Positions 43,301 to 51,306 of a stretch of DNA of 64,000 nt are shown here, one piece after another. The notes beneath the pieces are model-generated. The model saw only the letters and a program-made list of their open reading frames with translations. It made no database searches and was not told the origin of the DNA. The stretch lies in assembly GCF_004145845.1 (NCBI RefSeq), contig NZ_SELP01000005.1:1-64000 (forward strand), given 5' to 3'. Position 1 is the first letter of the stretch, and each line of letters starts with the position of its first letter. The DNA comes from Loktanella sp. IMCC34160. GTDB taxonomy: Bacteria > Pseudomonadota > Alphaproteobacteria > Rhodobacterales > Rhodobacteraceae. The position numbers were made by a program, and so were the translations under genes.

Positions 43301-44617
43301 CTACATCAGGTTCACAAGCCAGAGCGACAGGATCGGCACGGTGATCAACAGACCCAGCCGGAAGATATCCGCGATCCAGAACGGCAGGACGCCGCGGAAC
43401 ACAGTCGACAGGGACACGTCGCGCAATACCCCCTTGAGCACGAAAACATTCATCCCCACAGGTGGCGTGATCAGGCTTATCTCGGTCGCCACGACCACAA
43501 CGATGGCAAACCAGATCAGCGCGTTTTCCGGGTCTTGCAGAAGCTCGCTCTGGAACGGCAGGTCATACATCAGCGGATAGAAGACCGGGACCGTCAGCAG
43601 GATCATCGACAGGCTTTCCAGAACGCAGCCCAGAAGCAGGTAGATCAGGATGATGATCCCGATCACCGCCCAGGCGGGCATTTCAAGATCAAGGACAATC
43701 CCGGCAAGCGCGTCCGGAAGCCCGGCAAGGTTGATGAACTTTGTGAACAGCTCGGCCCCGATGATGACGGCAAAGATCATCGCGGTGGCCCGCACGCTGT
43801 CCAGCGTCGCCTCGATGAAGGCGCGCAGGTTCATGGCGCGCAGCGCGATTGCGATCACGACAGCGGCCCCCGCGCCCATCCCCGCGGCTTCGGTCGGGGT
43901 GAAGAAATCCCCATAGATGCCGACCATGATGAACAGGAACAGCCCAAGCACGGCAAACACGCCGATCTTGTCACTCCGGGTCATAGGCTCTGAATGCTGG
44001 CCTTCAGGCGCAAGCGCGGGGTTGATCGCAACCGCGATGCGGACTGCAAACAGGTAGAACAGCACGCCGATGATCCCCGGGATCACCCCGGCGATGAACA
44101 GCTTGGCGATGTCCGTTTCGGTCATCAGCCCATAGATGATCAGGATTACGCTGGGCGGGATCAGGATGCCCAGCGTGCCACCCGCGGCGATGGACCCGGT
44201 GGCAAGGCGGTCGTCATAGCCGAACTTGCGCATGGAGGGCATGGCCACTTTGGACATGGTCGCGGCCGTGGCAAGCGACGAGCCGCAGACGGCGGAAAAG
44301 CCGCCGCAGGAGAAGACAGAGGCCATGGCCAAGCCGCCCCGCATCCGTCCGAACAGCCGGTCCGCCCCGGCATAAAGCCCATGCGCCACGCCCGAGGCTG
44401 CCAGAACGTTGCCCATGAAGATGAACAGCGGGATCACCGACAGGCTGTAGGACAATGTCGTGTCAAAGGCGACCTGCCCGGTCAGCGCCCAAGCAGGTTC
44501 CCACCCCCGGAGGAGCGCAAAGCCGATGCCGCCAACGGCGGCCATCGCAAAGGCAATCGGAACCCGCAACAGGATAAGGCCGAAAAGAACTGCGAAACCG
44601 ATCAGGGATTCCGTCAC
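43301..44617 (-). CDS. TRAP transporter large permease (DctM-like)
   Basis: 438 aa from a GTG at 44617 that overlaps the small-subunit stop (GTGA). It is almost entirely hydrophobic, with about twelve spans, and shows the DctM features FGLILLRVPIAFAMAAVGG and GGFSAVCGSSLATAATMSKVAMPSM. It forms the sodium-coupled channel of a TRAP importer with the DctQ and DctP proteins upstream. Next to the homogentisate operon it is likely to import an aromatic acid. The 159-bp gap to the MBL gene carries the composite operator. Confidence 0.92.
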   Translation of the reverse strand: MTESLIGFAVLFGLILLRVPIAFAMAAVGGIGFALLRGWEPAWALTGQVAFDTTLSYSLSVIPLFIFMGNVLAASGVAHGLYAGADRLFGRMRGGLAMASVFSCGGFSAVCGSSLATAATMSKVAMPSMRKFGYDDRLATGSIAAGGTLGILIPPSVILIIYGLMTETDIAKLFIAGVIPGIIGVLFYLFAVRIAVAINPALAPEGQHSEPMTRSDKIGVFAVLGLFLFIMVGIYGDFFTPTEAAGMGAGAAVVIAIALRAMNLRAFIEATLDSVRATAMIFAVIIGAELFTKFINLAGLPDALAGIVLDLEMPAWAVIGIIILIYLLLGCVLESLSMILLTVPVFYPLMYDLPFQSELLQDPENALIWFAIVVVVATEISLITPPVGMNVFVLKGVLRDVSLSTVFRGVLPFWIADIFRLGLLITVPILSLWLVNLM

Positions 44618-45159
44618 AGGATTCCCTCCTCTGTCTTGGCCCGACGTTCATGGGCCGGGGGTTGGATGCCGCGCAGAAACGCGATGAAGGCGCAGAAAAG
44701 ACAGGACAGGCTGGCAAGATACCCGAACGGGGCCAGCGGTATTTCAAGCGCGTTGGTGACCGAGCCGTCCTGTGCCGCCTTCCAGGCGTGCGAGGCCAGA
44801 CGCCACGAGAAGGTAGCGAGCAGCGCCGCCGAGAACAATCCCGCGAAGGCGGAGAAGAGCGTGTTCCATCTTGGTCCGAGAAGGCCAAGCAGATCGACCT
44901 CGACATGTTCGCGCCGTTCGGTGGCCAGTGGCAGGGCAAGGAAAACCAGCGCCGCCAGCAAGACCTCGGTCAATTCGAACGCGCCGGTCAACGGGGTATC
45001 CAGGATATAACGTCCAACCACGTCCACGCAGGTGATGAGAACGAGGCAGAACAGGATGGTTGCGGCCCCGATCCCGACCGACCAGTCAAGGATCGGACCA
45101 ATCTCGAGCCCCCCGTTCTCGGGGGGCCCGGATTTGAAGCGCTTGCGCAACTCCTCCAT
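44614..45159 (-). CDS. TRAP transporter small permease (DctQ-like)
   Basis: 181 aa with four predicted membrane spans (first ILDWSVGIGAATILFCLVLITCVDVVGRYI; last FGYLASLSCLFCAFIAFLRGI). The DVVGRYI motif after the first span is typical of DctQ. It stabilises the large permease and contacts the binding protein. It lies 3 bp after dctP and overlaps dctM. Confidence 0.88.
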   Translation of the reverse strand: MEELRKRFKSGPPENGGLEIGPILDWSVGIGAATILFCLVLITCVDVVGRYILDTPLTGAFELTEVLLAALVFLALPLATERREHVEVDLLGLLGPRWNTLFSAFAGLFSAALLATFSWRLASHAWKAAQDGSVTNALEIPLAPFGYLASLSCLFCAFIAFLRGIQPPAHERRAKTEEGIL

Positions 45160-45162
45160 GGG

Positions 45163-46197
45163 TCAGTAGGCCACGCCGGTTTGCGCGCGGAACGCCCCAA
45201 GCGCGGCGGCACCGTCATAACCGTCTGCGGCGATGGCATCGATCCACGCCTGTTCATAGGCCGCGGCGGCCTGCTTGATCGCTTCGAGAACCGGCGCCGG
45301 GGCGTCGTAGATCTCGATCCCCTCTGCCTGAATCTCTTCGATGGCCGCTTCGTCCGCGGCGTTCCAGGCCGCGCCAACCAACTCCGCAAAGGCCTCGCCC
45401 GAGATCGCTTCGATCGCGGCCTGATCCTCGGCGGAAATCTCGTTCCACTTGTCGTCGTTCATGACGACAAACCAGGTGGTGTTATAGATGCCGCCCGGCA
45501 CCCGCATGGAATATTGCAGGTCGTCGGTCAGGTTGAAGGCGGTCAAGGCCTCGTAGGTGAAGGTCACGCCGTCAATCACGCCACGCGACAGTTTTTCGTA
45601 GACTTCGCCCGACGACATGAACAGCGTCGTCGCGCCCAGATCGGCCATCAGATCGGCGATGTAACCGCCCGGCACGCGGATCTTCAGACCGGCGATATCG
45701 TCGACGGTTTCAATCCGCCGGACGTTGTTGTGAAGAACGCCGGGGCCATGGACGAAAAGGCCCAGCAGCTTGACGCCCTCGTGTTCGGCCTGCGCATCAA
45801 GGTCATTGGCATAGACATTCCAGAAGGCCTTGGACCCAGAGACGGCATCATCGCCAAGGAACGAAAACTGGCCGATGCGCGAACGCTGGAACCGGTCGTC
45901 GGTGGTGAAGGAATGCAGACCATAGGTGATGTCGGCCACACCTTCCGCGGCCATGTCGAAATGTGCGGGCGGCGCCCCGAGTGGCGACGTCAGAACACGT
46001 ACGGTCACGCGGCCCTCGGTCACCTCTTCGATCTGCTCGGCCCATGGCTTCATGGCTCCGACGACGATCGGGTGGCGCGGGGGCAGCCAACTGGACATCA
46101 CCAGTTCGGTTTCGGCGATAGCGGCCGAGGCAAATGCCCCGACACCGATCGCAATTCCTGCAAACGCGTTCGCAATCTTGGGAAATTTCAGGCCCAT
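45163..46197 (-). CDS. TRAP transporter substrate-binding protein (DctP-like)
   Basis: 344 aa from the ATG at 46197, preceded by GGGAGGAGAAACC; the track to 46344 extends into the promoter. A Sec signal peptide covers about residues 1-28 (ending ASAAIA). The mature DctP fold shows PWAEQIEEVTEGRVTVRV, the ligand arginine region GLKIRVPG and TFTYEALTAFNL. TRAP binding proteins bind carboxylates through that arginine, in keeping with an aromatic acid ligand. It is the first gene of the TRAP operon, divergent from a MarR gene. Confidence 0.9.
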   Translation of the reverse strand: MGLKFPKIANAFAGIAIGVGAFASAAIAETELVMSSWLPPRHPIVVGAMKPWAEQIEEVTEGRVTVRVLTSPLGAPPAHFDMAAEGVADITYGLHSFTTDDRFQRSRIGQFSFLGDDAVSGSKAFWNVYANDLDAQAEHEGVKLLGLFVHGPGVLHNNVRRIETVDDIAGLKIRVPGGYIADLMADLGATTLFMSSGEVYEKLSRGVIDGVTFTYEALTAFNLTDDLQYSMRVPGGIYNTTWFVVMNDDKWNEISAEDQAAIEAISGEAFAELVGAAWNAADEAAIEEIQAEGIEIYDAPAPVLEAIKQAAAAYEQAWIDAIAADGYDGAAALGAFRAQTGVAY

Positions 46198-46364
46198 GGT
46201 TTCTCCTCCCTTTGGGTTGCTGTCTGTATATCGAATAAGGGTCGCCGGGCGGGGTTTCGTCGCGAGACGGCGACAGAGTGATGCGATATCTCCTCCTGTG
46301 GGCGCGGCCGTGGTGTTGGGGATCCCCCCATCTGGCCGGGTCACTTGCGCCCGCTACGAATCTG

Positions 46365-46393
46365 GTTATCGTTTCAAAAGAAACGAAAGTCAA
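46365..46393 (-). promoter_or_regulatory. Predicted promoter of the TRAP operon, embedded in the operator
   Basis: Minus-strand TTGACT (46393-46388) lies in the 9-bp spacer of the composite operator. After 17 bp comes GATAAC (46370-46365), which matches four of six -10 positions. One operator core fills the promoter spacer and the other lies just upstream of the -35 box. Confidence 0.6.
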
Positions 46394-46412
46394 TGTCGTT
46401 ACATTTGAAACG
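46370..46412. promoter_or_regulatory. Composite MarR-type operator between TRAP operon and marR
   Basis: Arms 46370-46386 and 46396-46412 are inverted copies (15 of 17 bases) around a 9-bp spacer. Cores are GTTTCAAAAGAAAC (46371-46384) and GTTACATTTGAAAC (46398-46411), centres 27 bp apart. Arm length, spacer and core spacing equal those of the operator at 43238-43280. The right arm ends 13 bp before the marR start, so it can also control marR. Confidence 0.75.
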
Positions 46413-46425
46413 ACTTGGAGCCGCC

Positions 46426-46902
46426 ATGGATTACGCGACATTCAACTTGTCCGAGTACCTGCCCTACCGCCTTGCCCTTCTGTCGGAACGGGTCAGCAGG
46501 CGGCTGTCGCTGGAGTATGGCAAGGATCATGGGTTGTCTGTCGCAGAATGGCGCGTGCTTGTTCACTTGGCCCGTAGCGAAGAGGTGTCGATCCGCGAAA
46601 TCCATACTTTCGCCAATCTCGACAAGCCGCGTGTCAGTCGCGCGGTATCCCGCCTCGAAGCCGAGGGGCTTCTGCGCAAGGAGGGCGGGAAGGAAGATCA
46701 GCGGCTGATCGTGATCTCCCTGACCGACAAGGGGCGCAAGACGCTTGCAGCGATTGTGCCCGACGCGCTCGCCTTCGAGTCAAATCTGGTCCAGACGGTG
46801 TCGCCCCAGGAAATGGACCAGTTTCTTTCGGTGGTCGAGAAGCTCCACAAGGTGCTTGACGACGATCCGCTTGCGGCCCCGCGGCCGCCATTGGACCAAT
46901 AG
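46426..46902 (+). CDS. MarR family regulator, candidate controller of the aromatic operons
   Basis: 158 aa from the ATG at 46426 after GGAG; a frame from 46345 would run through the operator. The winged helix is visible: LSVAEWRVLVHLARSEEVSIREI, then FANLDKPRVSRAVSRLEAEGLLRKEGGKEDQR with the wing. It is divergent from the TRAP operon, and the shared operator lies between them; the same operator type precedes the homogentisate operon. MarR repressors of aromatic pathways usually release DNA on binding the substrate. Binding by this particular protein is inferred from position. Confidence 0.88.
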   Translation: MDYATFNLSEYLPYRLALLSERVSRRLSLEYGKDHGLSVAEWRVLVHLARSEEVSIREIHTFANLDKPRVSRAVSRLEAEGLLRKEGGKEDQRLIVISLTDKGRKTLAAIVPDALAFESNLVQTVSPQEMDQFLSVVEKLHKVLDDDPLAAPRPPLDQ

Positions 46903-46904
46903 GT

Positions 46905-47363
46905 TCAGACCGGATCGTCCCCGTCCAGACGTTCGTGGACGGTTCCCACCGCCGCGACAAGCGCATCAAGCCCGCGTGACAGCGCATCCCGGTCCGCGGC
47001 GGGCATCGCGTCAAGGATCAGCCGCGCCCGCTCCTCGACCTTGGCAAGCGCCGCTTCGAACAGGCTGCTGCCCTTCTCTGTGCAGCGATAGATGCGCAGG
47101 CGCCGGTCGGTGTCCGAGACACTGCGGGTGATCAGACCCTTTTCCTCGAGCCGGAGCGAGGCGCGGCTGACCTGCACCTTGTCCAAGGTCGTCCGACGCG
47201 CCAATTCCAGCGAAGTGACTTCCTCCTCGTCGGCAAGGAGGAACAAAAGGCGCCATTCCTCGCGCGTCAGCCCGAATTCCCGCCCATAGACATCGGTCAG
47301 GTTGCGGGAAAACGCTTCGGCCGCGACGGCCAGCCGATAGGGAAAGAATGTCTCGAGTTTCAT
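46905..47363 (-). CDS. MarR family regulator, second copy
   Basis: 152 aa from the ATG at 47363 after GAGGAC; the longer frame crosses an inverted repeat. The winged helix reads LTREEWRLLFLLADEEEVTSLELARRTTLDKVQVSRASLRLEEKGL with the wing SVSDTDRRLRIYR. The N-terminus (FFPYRLAVAAEAFSRNL) parallels that of the MarR at 46426, so the two are related. It is convergent with that gene (2-bp gap) and lies downstream of the aminotransferase gene. An 11-bp inverted repeat in front could be its own operator. Confidence 0.87.
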   Translation of the reverse strand: MKLETFFPYRLAVAAEAFSRNLTDVYGREFGLTREEWRLLFLLADEEEVTSLELARRTTLDKVQVSRASLRLEEKGLITRSVSDTDRRLRIYRCTEKGSSLFEAALAKVEERARLILDAMPAADRDALSRGLDALVAAVGTVHERLDGDDPV

Positions 47364-47380
47364 CGTGTCCTCTTTCGTGT

Positions 47381-47411
47381 GTTTCGGCTGCCATATTGTT
47401 GCAGCCGAAAC
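47381..47411. promoter_or_regulatory. Inverted repeat in front of the second marR gene
   Basis: GTTTCGGCTGC and GCAGCCGAAAC, 11-bp perfect arms around the 9-bp spacer CATATTGTT. It lies 18 bp upstream of the marR start, between it and the aminotransferase stop. No T-run follows on either strand, so an operator is more likely than a terminator. Confidence 0.55.
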
Positions 47412-47450
47412 GAAGGAAGCCAAGCAGCAGCTCCCATTGGCGTGCGCCGA

Positions 47451-48806
47451 TCAACCCGCCGCGGCAAAACCCGCCGCAAGCGCCGACAGGATCTTGTCGA
47501 TTTCGGCCTCTGCGATGACCAGCGGCGGCGACAGGATGATGTTGTTGCCCGACACCCGGATCATTGCGCCCTGTTCATAGGCGGTGCGATGCACGACCGA
47601 GGTCACATTGGGGCCGGCGGGTGCCTTGCTGGCCCGGTCGGACACCAGTTCCATTGCGCACATCAGGCCATGGCCGCCCCGAACGTCGCCGATCAGATCG
47701 AAGCGCGATTTCAGGTCCTGAAGACCCTGCCAAAGCTGCGCACCCCGCGCGGCGGCATTGTCCTTGACCTGCAGCCGGTCGGTTTCCTTCAGGCAGGCGA
47801 TGGCCGCGGCCGCCCCGACAGGATGGCCGGAATAGGTGTAACCCGACCCGATTGCGCCCTTGCCCGTGGTATCCTTTTCGAACACCTCGGCAACCTGGCC
47901 CGCGATCATCACGGCACCAAAGGGGAAATAGCCATTGGTGATCGCCTTGGCGGTGCACATCAGGTCCGGCTGCACACCCCAATGGCGCGATCCCGACCAG
48001 CTTCCGGTGCGCCCGAAGGCCGTGATCACCTCATCCGCGATCAGCAGGATCCCGTATTTCGTGCAGATCTCCCGCACGCCGGGCATGAAGCTTTCGTGCG
48101 GCGGAATAACCCCGCCGGCCCCCAGAATCGGCTCCATGATGAAGGCGGCGATGGTTTCGGCCCCCTGGAACCTGATCTCGTCCTCAAGCGCGGCAAGGCA
48201 CAGCTGGGCCAGACGCTCCGGGTCGGTTTCATTGAAAGGGTTGCGATAGGTATAGGGTGCCGGGATGTGATAGCAGCCGGGCATCATCGGCTCATACTGG
48301 GTGCGGAAATTCGCGTTGCCATTCACCGACGCGCCCAGCGTATGAGTGCCGTGATAGCCCTTCTTCAGGCTCAGGTATTTGACGCGTCCGCCCTCACCGC
48401 GGATCTTGTGATACTGGCGCGCCAACCGGAGGGCGACTTCGACACTGTCGGATCCGCCCGACGTGTAGAAGGCGCGGGTCAGCCCGTCCGGGGCAAAGAA
48501 TTCCGCAAGCATCTCGGACAGCTCGATGACGTTGTCATTCGAGGTGCCTCGGAAGATCGAGTAATATGGCAGCCGGTCGAGTTGCGCCGAGATCGCCTCT
48601 TTTACCGGGGCGCAGGAATAGCCCAGGTTGACATTCCACAGCCCGCCGACCGCATCGACCATACGGTGGCCGTCCACGTCGATGATTTCAACGCCTTCCG
48701 CACCGACGATGATGTCCGGCGGGTTGGCCATGCTGTCAGCGGGGTGCGCCATCGGGTGCCAGAGGCTGCGCGCGTTCATTTCTTTCAGGAAGTTAGAGTC
48801 TTTCAT
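47451..48806 (-). CDS. Class III aminotransferase (omega-amino acid:pyruvate type)
   Basis: 451 aa from the ATG at 48806 with GAGG before it. Fold-type I PLP motifs are present: FYTSGGSDSVEVALRLARQYH, the PLP-ring region ILLIADEVITAFGRTG, and the Schiff-base lysine in CTAKAITNGYFPFGAVM. Such enzymes transfer terminal amino groups of beta-alanine, polyamines or taurine-like compounds to pyruvate or 2-oxoglutarate, giving an aldehyde. The aldehyde dehydrogenase in the divergent operon could then oxidise that product. It sits 29 bp after the IclR gene, probably in one unit with it. Confidence 0.88.
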   Translation of the reverse strand: MKDSNFLKEMNARSLWHPMAHPADSMANPPDIIVGAEGVEIIDVDGHRMVDAVGGLWNVNLGYSCAPVKEAISAQLDRLPYYSIFRGTSNDNVIELSEMLAEFFAPDGLTRAFYTSGGSDSVEVALRLARQYHKIRGEGGRVKYLSLKKGYHGTHTLGASVNGNANFRTQYEPMMPGCYHIPAPYTYRNPFNETDPERLAQLCLAALEDEIRFQGAETIAAFIMEPILGAGGVIPPHESFMPGVREICTKYGILLIADEVITAFGRTGSWSGSRHWGVQPDLMCTAKAITNGYFPFGAVMIAGQVAEVFEKDTTGKGAIGSGYTYSGHPVGAAAAIACLKETDRLQVKDNAAARGAQLWQGLQDLKSRFDLIGDVRGGHGLMCAMELVSDRASKAPAGPNVTSVVHRTAYEQGAMIRVSGNNIILSPPLVIAEAEIDKILSALAAGFAAAG

Positions 48807-48835
48807 GTCGGCCTCATTCTGAGATCGGCGCGGCG

Positions 48836-49630
48836 TCACGCGGACGCGGTGCCGGTGGTGGGTTCGGACGGATGGGCGGGGGACGGGCGTCCCCCGAGGG
48901 ATTCGGTGAGTTTCGCCGCGGCGGCGAGCAGCTTGCCTTTGATCGTTTCCAGCTTCTCGGGCGTGGCGCGCACGGCAGGCACGGCAACCGAAACCGCTCC
49001 GATTGCAATGCCGCCTGCGTCAAAGATCGGCGCCCCCTGGGAACTGACCTCACGATCGAAAGCGCGGTCCAGGCGACTGTATCCGGCGCGGCGCGCGTCC
49101 TCGATCGCTTGTTTCAGCCGTTCCGAATCGGTCGGCGTATCGGGGGTGAATTCCGTCAGCGCACCAGACAGAACCGCATTGCGCAGCCCTTCCGCGCCAA
49201 ACGCCAGGAGCGCGATCCCCGAGGACGTGGCATGCAGCGGCAACATCTCGGCCTCGTCGAAATGGACCTGCGTGCCGTGTTCGAACGGATCGAAATGAAA
49301 GACCGGTGACAACATGCGCCCCTGCAAAAGCGAGACATGGGCCAATTCGCCAACGTCCTCGGCCAGCGCGCGCACGATTGGCCGCACCACCGTGCGGACC
49401 GGAATAGCCGCCTCGCGCACCCCGGTCAGGCGCAGAATCGCCGGCCCGAGCCGATAGGCGCGCGACACGGAATCCTGTTCGAGAAAGCCGTTTTCCTCCA
49501 GTTCAACAAGGTGACGGTGCACAGTTGCCTTGTCGCGCCCGGTCAGCTTCACGAATTCGCTTAGCCCGATATGTGAACGACTCCTTGAAAAGAAGTTCAA
49601 CATTTCCAGAGCTTTAGTGATCGTTCCCAT
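48836..49630 (-). CDS. IclR family transcriptional regulator
   Basis: 264 aa, canonical two-domain IclR. The N-terminal winged helix shows LNFFSRSRSHIGLSEFVKLTGRDKATVHRHLVELEENGFL; the C-terminal effector domain shows LLQGRMLSPVFHFD, LHATSSGIALLAF and the late signature SSQGAPIFDAGGIAIGAVSVAVP. It is divergent from the TTT transporter operon and probably regulates it. The inverted repeat at 49726-49742 is a candidate site. The alanine/proline-rich tail after residue 245 is unstructured in appearance. Confidence 0.9.
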   Translation of the reverse strand: MGTITKALEMLNFFSRSRSHIGLSEFVKLTGRDKATVHRHLVELEENGFLEQDSVSRAYRLGPAILRLTGVREAAIPVRTVVRPIVRALAEDVGELAHVSLLQGRMLSPVFHFDPFEHGTQVHFDEAEMLPLHATSSGIALLAFGAEGLRNAVLSGALTEFTPDTPTDSERLKQAIEDARRAGYSRLDRAFDREVSSQGAPIFDAGGIAIGAVSVAVPAVRATPEKLETIKGKLLAAAAKLTESLGGRPSPAHPSEPTTGTASA

Positions 49631-49683
49631 CAGACCTGCTTTTGTGTGAGGCGCTCATTGCGCGTTACCCGGTGAGACAATGA

Positions 49684-49713
49684 TTGACAGAGAATTCAAA
49701 AGTAGGCAAGAAT
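49684..49713 (+). promoter_or_regulatory. Predicted sigma-70 promoter of the TTT operon
   Basis: TTGACA (49684-49689) and AAGAAT (49708-49713) are separated by 18 bp. The -35 is a consensus match; the -10 matches four positions. The inverted repeat at 49726-49742 lies just downstream, over the expected transcript start region. Confidence 0.5.
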
Positions 49714-49725
49714 TATGTTACCGCT

Positions 49726-49742
49726 GGTTCAAATAATGAACC
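49726..49742. promoter_or_regulatory. Inverted repeat, candidate IclR operator
   Basis: GGTTCA-AATAA-TGAACC, 6-bp perfect arms. It lies 18 bp upstream of the TctC-like start codon and downstream of the predicted promoter, a position suited to repression. Confidence 0.5.
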
Positions 49743-49759
49743 GAACAGGGAGAGAAGAG

Positions 49760-50695
49760 ATGAAGAAATTTCTGGCGCTGGCCGCCATTGCCGCAACCGC
49801 GCTGCCGATGGCGGCGCTCGCTGAATACCCCGAGAAGCCGGTCGAATTCGTCGTGCCGTGGCCCCCGGGTGACCTTGAGGATGTGCTGACCCGGATGATC
49901 GCTGACGAGTTCCAGGCCACCTATGGCGTGCCCGCGGCAGTGGTGAACAAGCCCGGTGGCGGCGGCGGCCCCTTCCCCGGCGCTGCCGAGGTCGCGCAGG
50001 CGGCCCCCGATGGCTATACGATCGGCTCCTTCGTGACGGGTGTTCCGCTGGTCGGTCCGCAAACCGGTATCCCGGTGCTGAACCCGAATCCGTTCGAACC
50101 GGTTGGGCTTTTCCTCACCTACCCCTTCGTCATCGCCACCTCGGCTGACGCGCCGTATGGGTCAATGGAAGAGCTTGCCGCCTACGCACAGGACAACGAT
50201 GTGGCGCTCGGCCATTTCGGGTCGCCTCTGGTTCCGACCCAGGCAACCTTCGCTCTCGCTGCCGAACTGGGGTTTGACTACGGTTCCGAAGCCGCCTTCG
50301 ACGCGCTGGACTGCAACACGCTTGCGTCTGGCGATGCGGACGTGATCAACACCACGCTGCAGCTGATCCTGCCCTGCCTCGATCAGGTCAACGTTCTCGT
50401 GTCGATCACCGGTGAGCGCATTTCGCTGATTCCCGACACCCGCGCCATCGGAGAGGTTGCGCCGGACCTGGATGTCGCGCTGTGGAACGGCCTGTTCGTT
50501 CACAAGGACACGCCCGCAGATGTGCGCGAGAAGATCGCCGATGTGGCCGAACGCGTCATGAATTCCGACTCGGCGCGCGAACTGTCCGCGCAGACCGGCG
50601 CACTGATCTACTGGAAGGACGCCGAGGCATCGGCCGCGCAGATCGAAAGCGACATGGCGACCATGGCCACCATCGCCGAACGGAACGGCCAGTAA
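49760..50695 (+). CDS. TTT transporter substrate-binding protein (TctC/Bug-like)
   Basis: 311 aa from the ATG at 49760 after GGGAGAGAAGAG; the frame opens 15 codons earlier but through the operator. A Sec signal peptide covers residues 1-21 (MKKFLALAAIAATALPMAALA). The mature Bug fold opens YPEKPVEFVVPWPPGDLEDV, with PAAVVNKPGGGGG. Bug proteins bind carboxylates or amides in the periplasm and hand them to TctA/TctB. It heads an operon whose later genes include an aldehyde dehydrogenase. Confidence 0.9.
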   Translation: MKKFLALAAIAATALPMAALAEYPEKPVEFVVPWPPGDLEDVLTRMIADEFQATYGVPAAVVNKPGGGGGPFPGAAEVAQAAPDGYTIGSFVTGVPLVGPQTGIPVLNPNPFEPVGLFLTYPFVIATSADAPYGSMEELAAYAQDNDVALGHFGSPLVPTQATFALAAELGFDYGSEAAFDALDCNTLASGDADVINTTLQLILPCLDQVNVLVSITGERISLIPDTRAIGEVAPDLDVALWNGLFVHKDTPADVREKIADVAERVMNSDSARELSAQTGALIYWKDAEASAAQIESDMATMATIAERNGQ

Positions 50696-50701
50696 GCTTC
50701 C

Positions 50702-50729
50702 GGACCCCGCGGCACCTGCCGCGGGGTCC
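50702..50729 (+). terminator. Strong intercistronic hairpin after the TctC-like gene
   Basis: GGACCCCGCGGC-ACCT-GCCGCGGGGTCC: a 12-bp perfect stem with a 4-nt loop, 6 bp after the stop codon. No T-run follows, so it probably protects the 3' end of the binding-protein message and reduces read-through rather than ending transcription fully. Confidence 0.7.
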
Positions 50730-50751
50730 AGTTCATTCAGGGGGTCATTTC

Positions 50752-51294
50752 ATGGCGCGCATTAAGACACTTCAGGATCTGTTCCGCCGTTACCGGCGTC
50801 CGGGCGACTTTGCGATCGCTGTCCTTTCGCTTGCCTTCGCGCTGTTTCTTGCCGTCAGCCTGCCCTTTCAAACGACCTGGGTAGAACGCACTGCGCTTTT
50901 TGCCCAACCTTCATTCTGGCCCACGGTGGCGGTCGGATTCATGGTTCTTTTCTCGGGTCTCCATGTCATCGGCGCTTTGGTGTCCGAGAGGCTTCCGGGC
51001 CGGATGGAAGAGGTCCTGCACTGGGTCAAATCCATCGAATACGCGATTTGGTTCCTGGTCTACGCGCTGCTGGTGCCGCGCCTTGGATACCTGCCCTGCA
51101 CCCTTCTGTTCTGCATCGCCCTGACCCTTCGGCTGGGCTATCGCGGCCCTCGGCCGATCCTGGCGTCGGCCGTCTTCGCCGTCGCGGTTGTGGCGCTTTT
51201 CAAAGGGTTCCTTCAGGTCAAGATCCCCGCCGGCGCCATCTACGACCTGCTGCCAGCCGGATCACTGCGCACCTTCTTCATTCTGTACCTCTAA
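50752..51294 (+). CDS. TTT transporter small membrane subunit (TctB-like)
   Basis: 180 aa from the ATG at 50752 after GGGGTC; the frame is open back to 50482 only over the TctC gene. Four hydrophobic spans are seen (FAIAVLSLAFALFLAVSL; FWPTVAVGFMVLFSGLHVIGAL; YAIWFLVYALLVPRLGYLPCTLLF; ASAVFAVAVVALFKGFLQV), the normal TctB topology. It works with the TctA subunit 12 bp downstream. Confidence 0.85.
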   Translation: MARIKTLQDLFRRYRRPGDFAIAVLSLAFALFLAVSLPFQTTWVERTALFAQPSFWPTVAVGFMVLFSGLHVIGALVSERLPGRMEEVLHWVKSIEYAIWFLVYALLVPRLGYLPCTLLFCIALTLRLGYRGPRPILASAVFAVAVVALFKGFLQVKIPAGAIYDLLPAGSLRTFFILYL

Positions 51295-51306
51295 GGGGAA
51301 CGCCAG

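Noticed and set aside
46345-46425. Upstream extension of the marR reading frame
   Set aside because: The extra residues would be encoded by the composite operator, and the ATG at 46426 has a GGAG ribosome site.
47381-47411. Inverted repeat as terminator of the aminotransferase gene
   Set aside because: No T-run follows the stem on the minus strand, and the element lies just ahead of the marR start codon, so an operator is more plausible.
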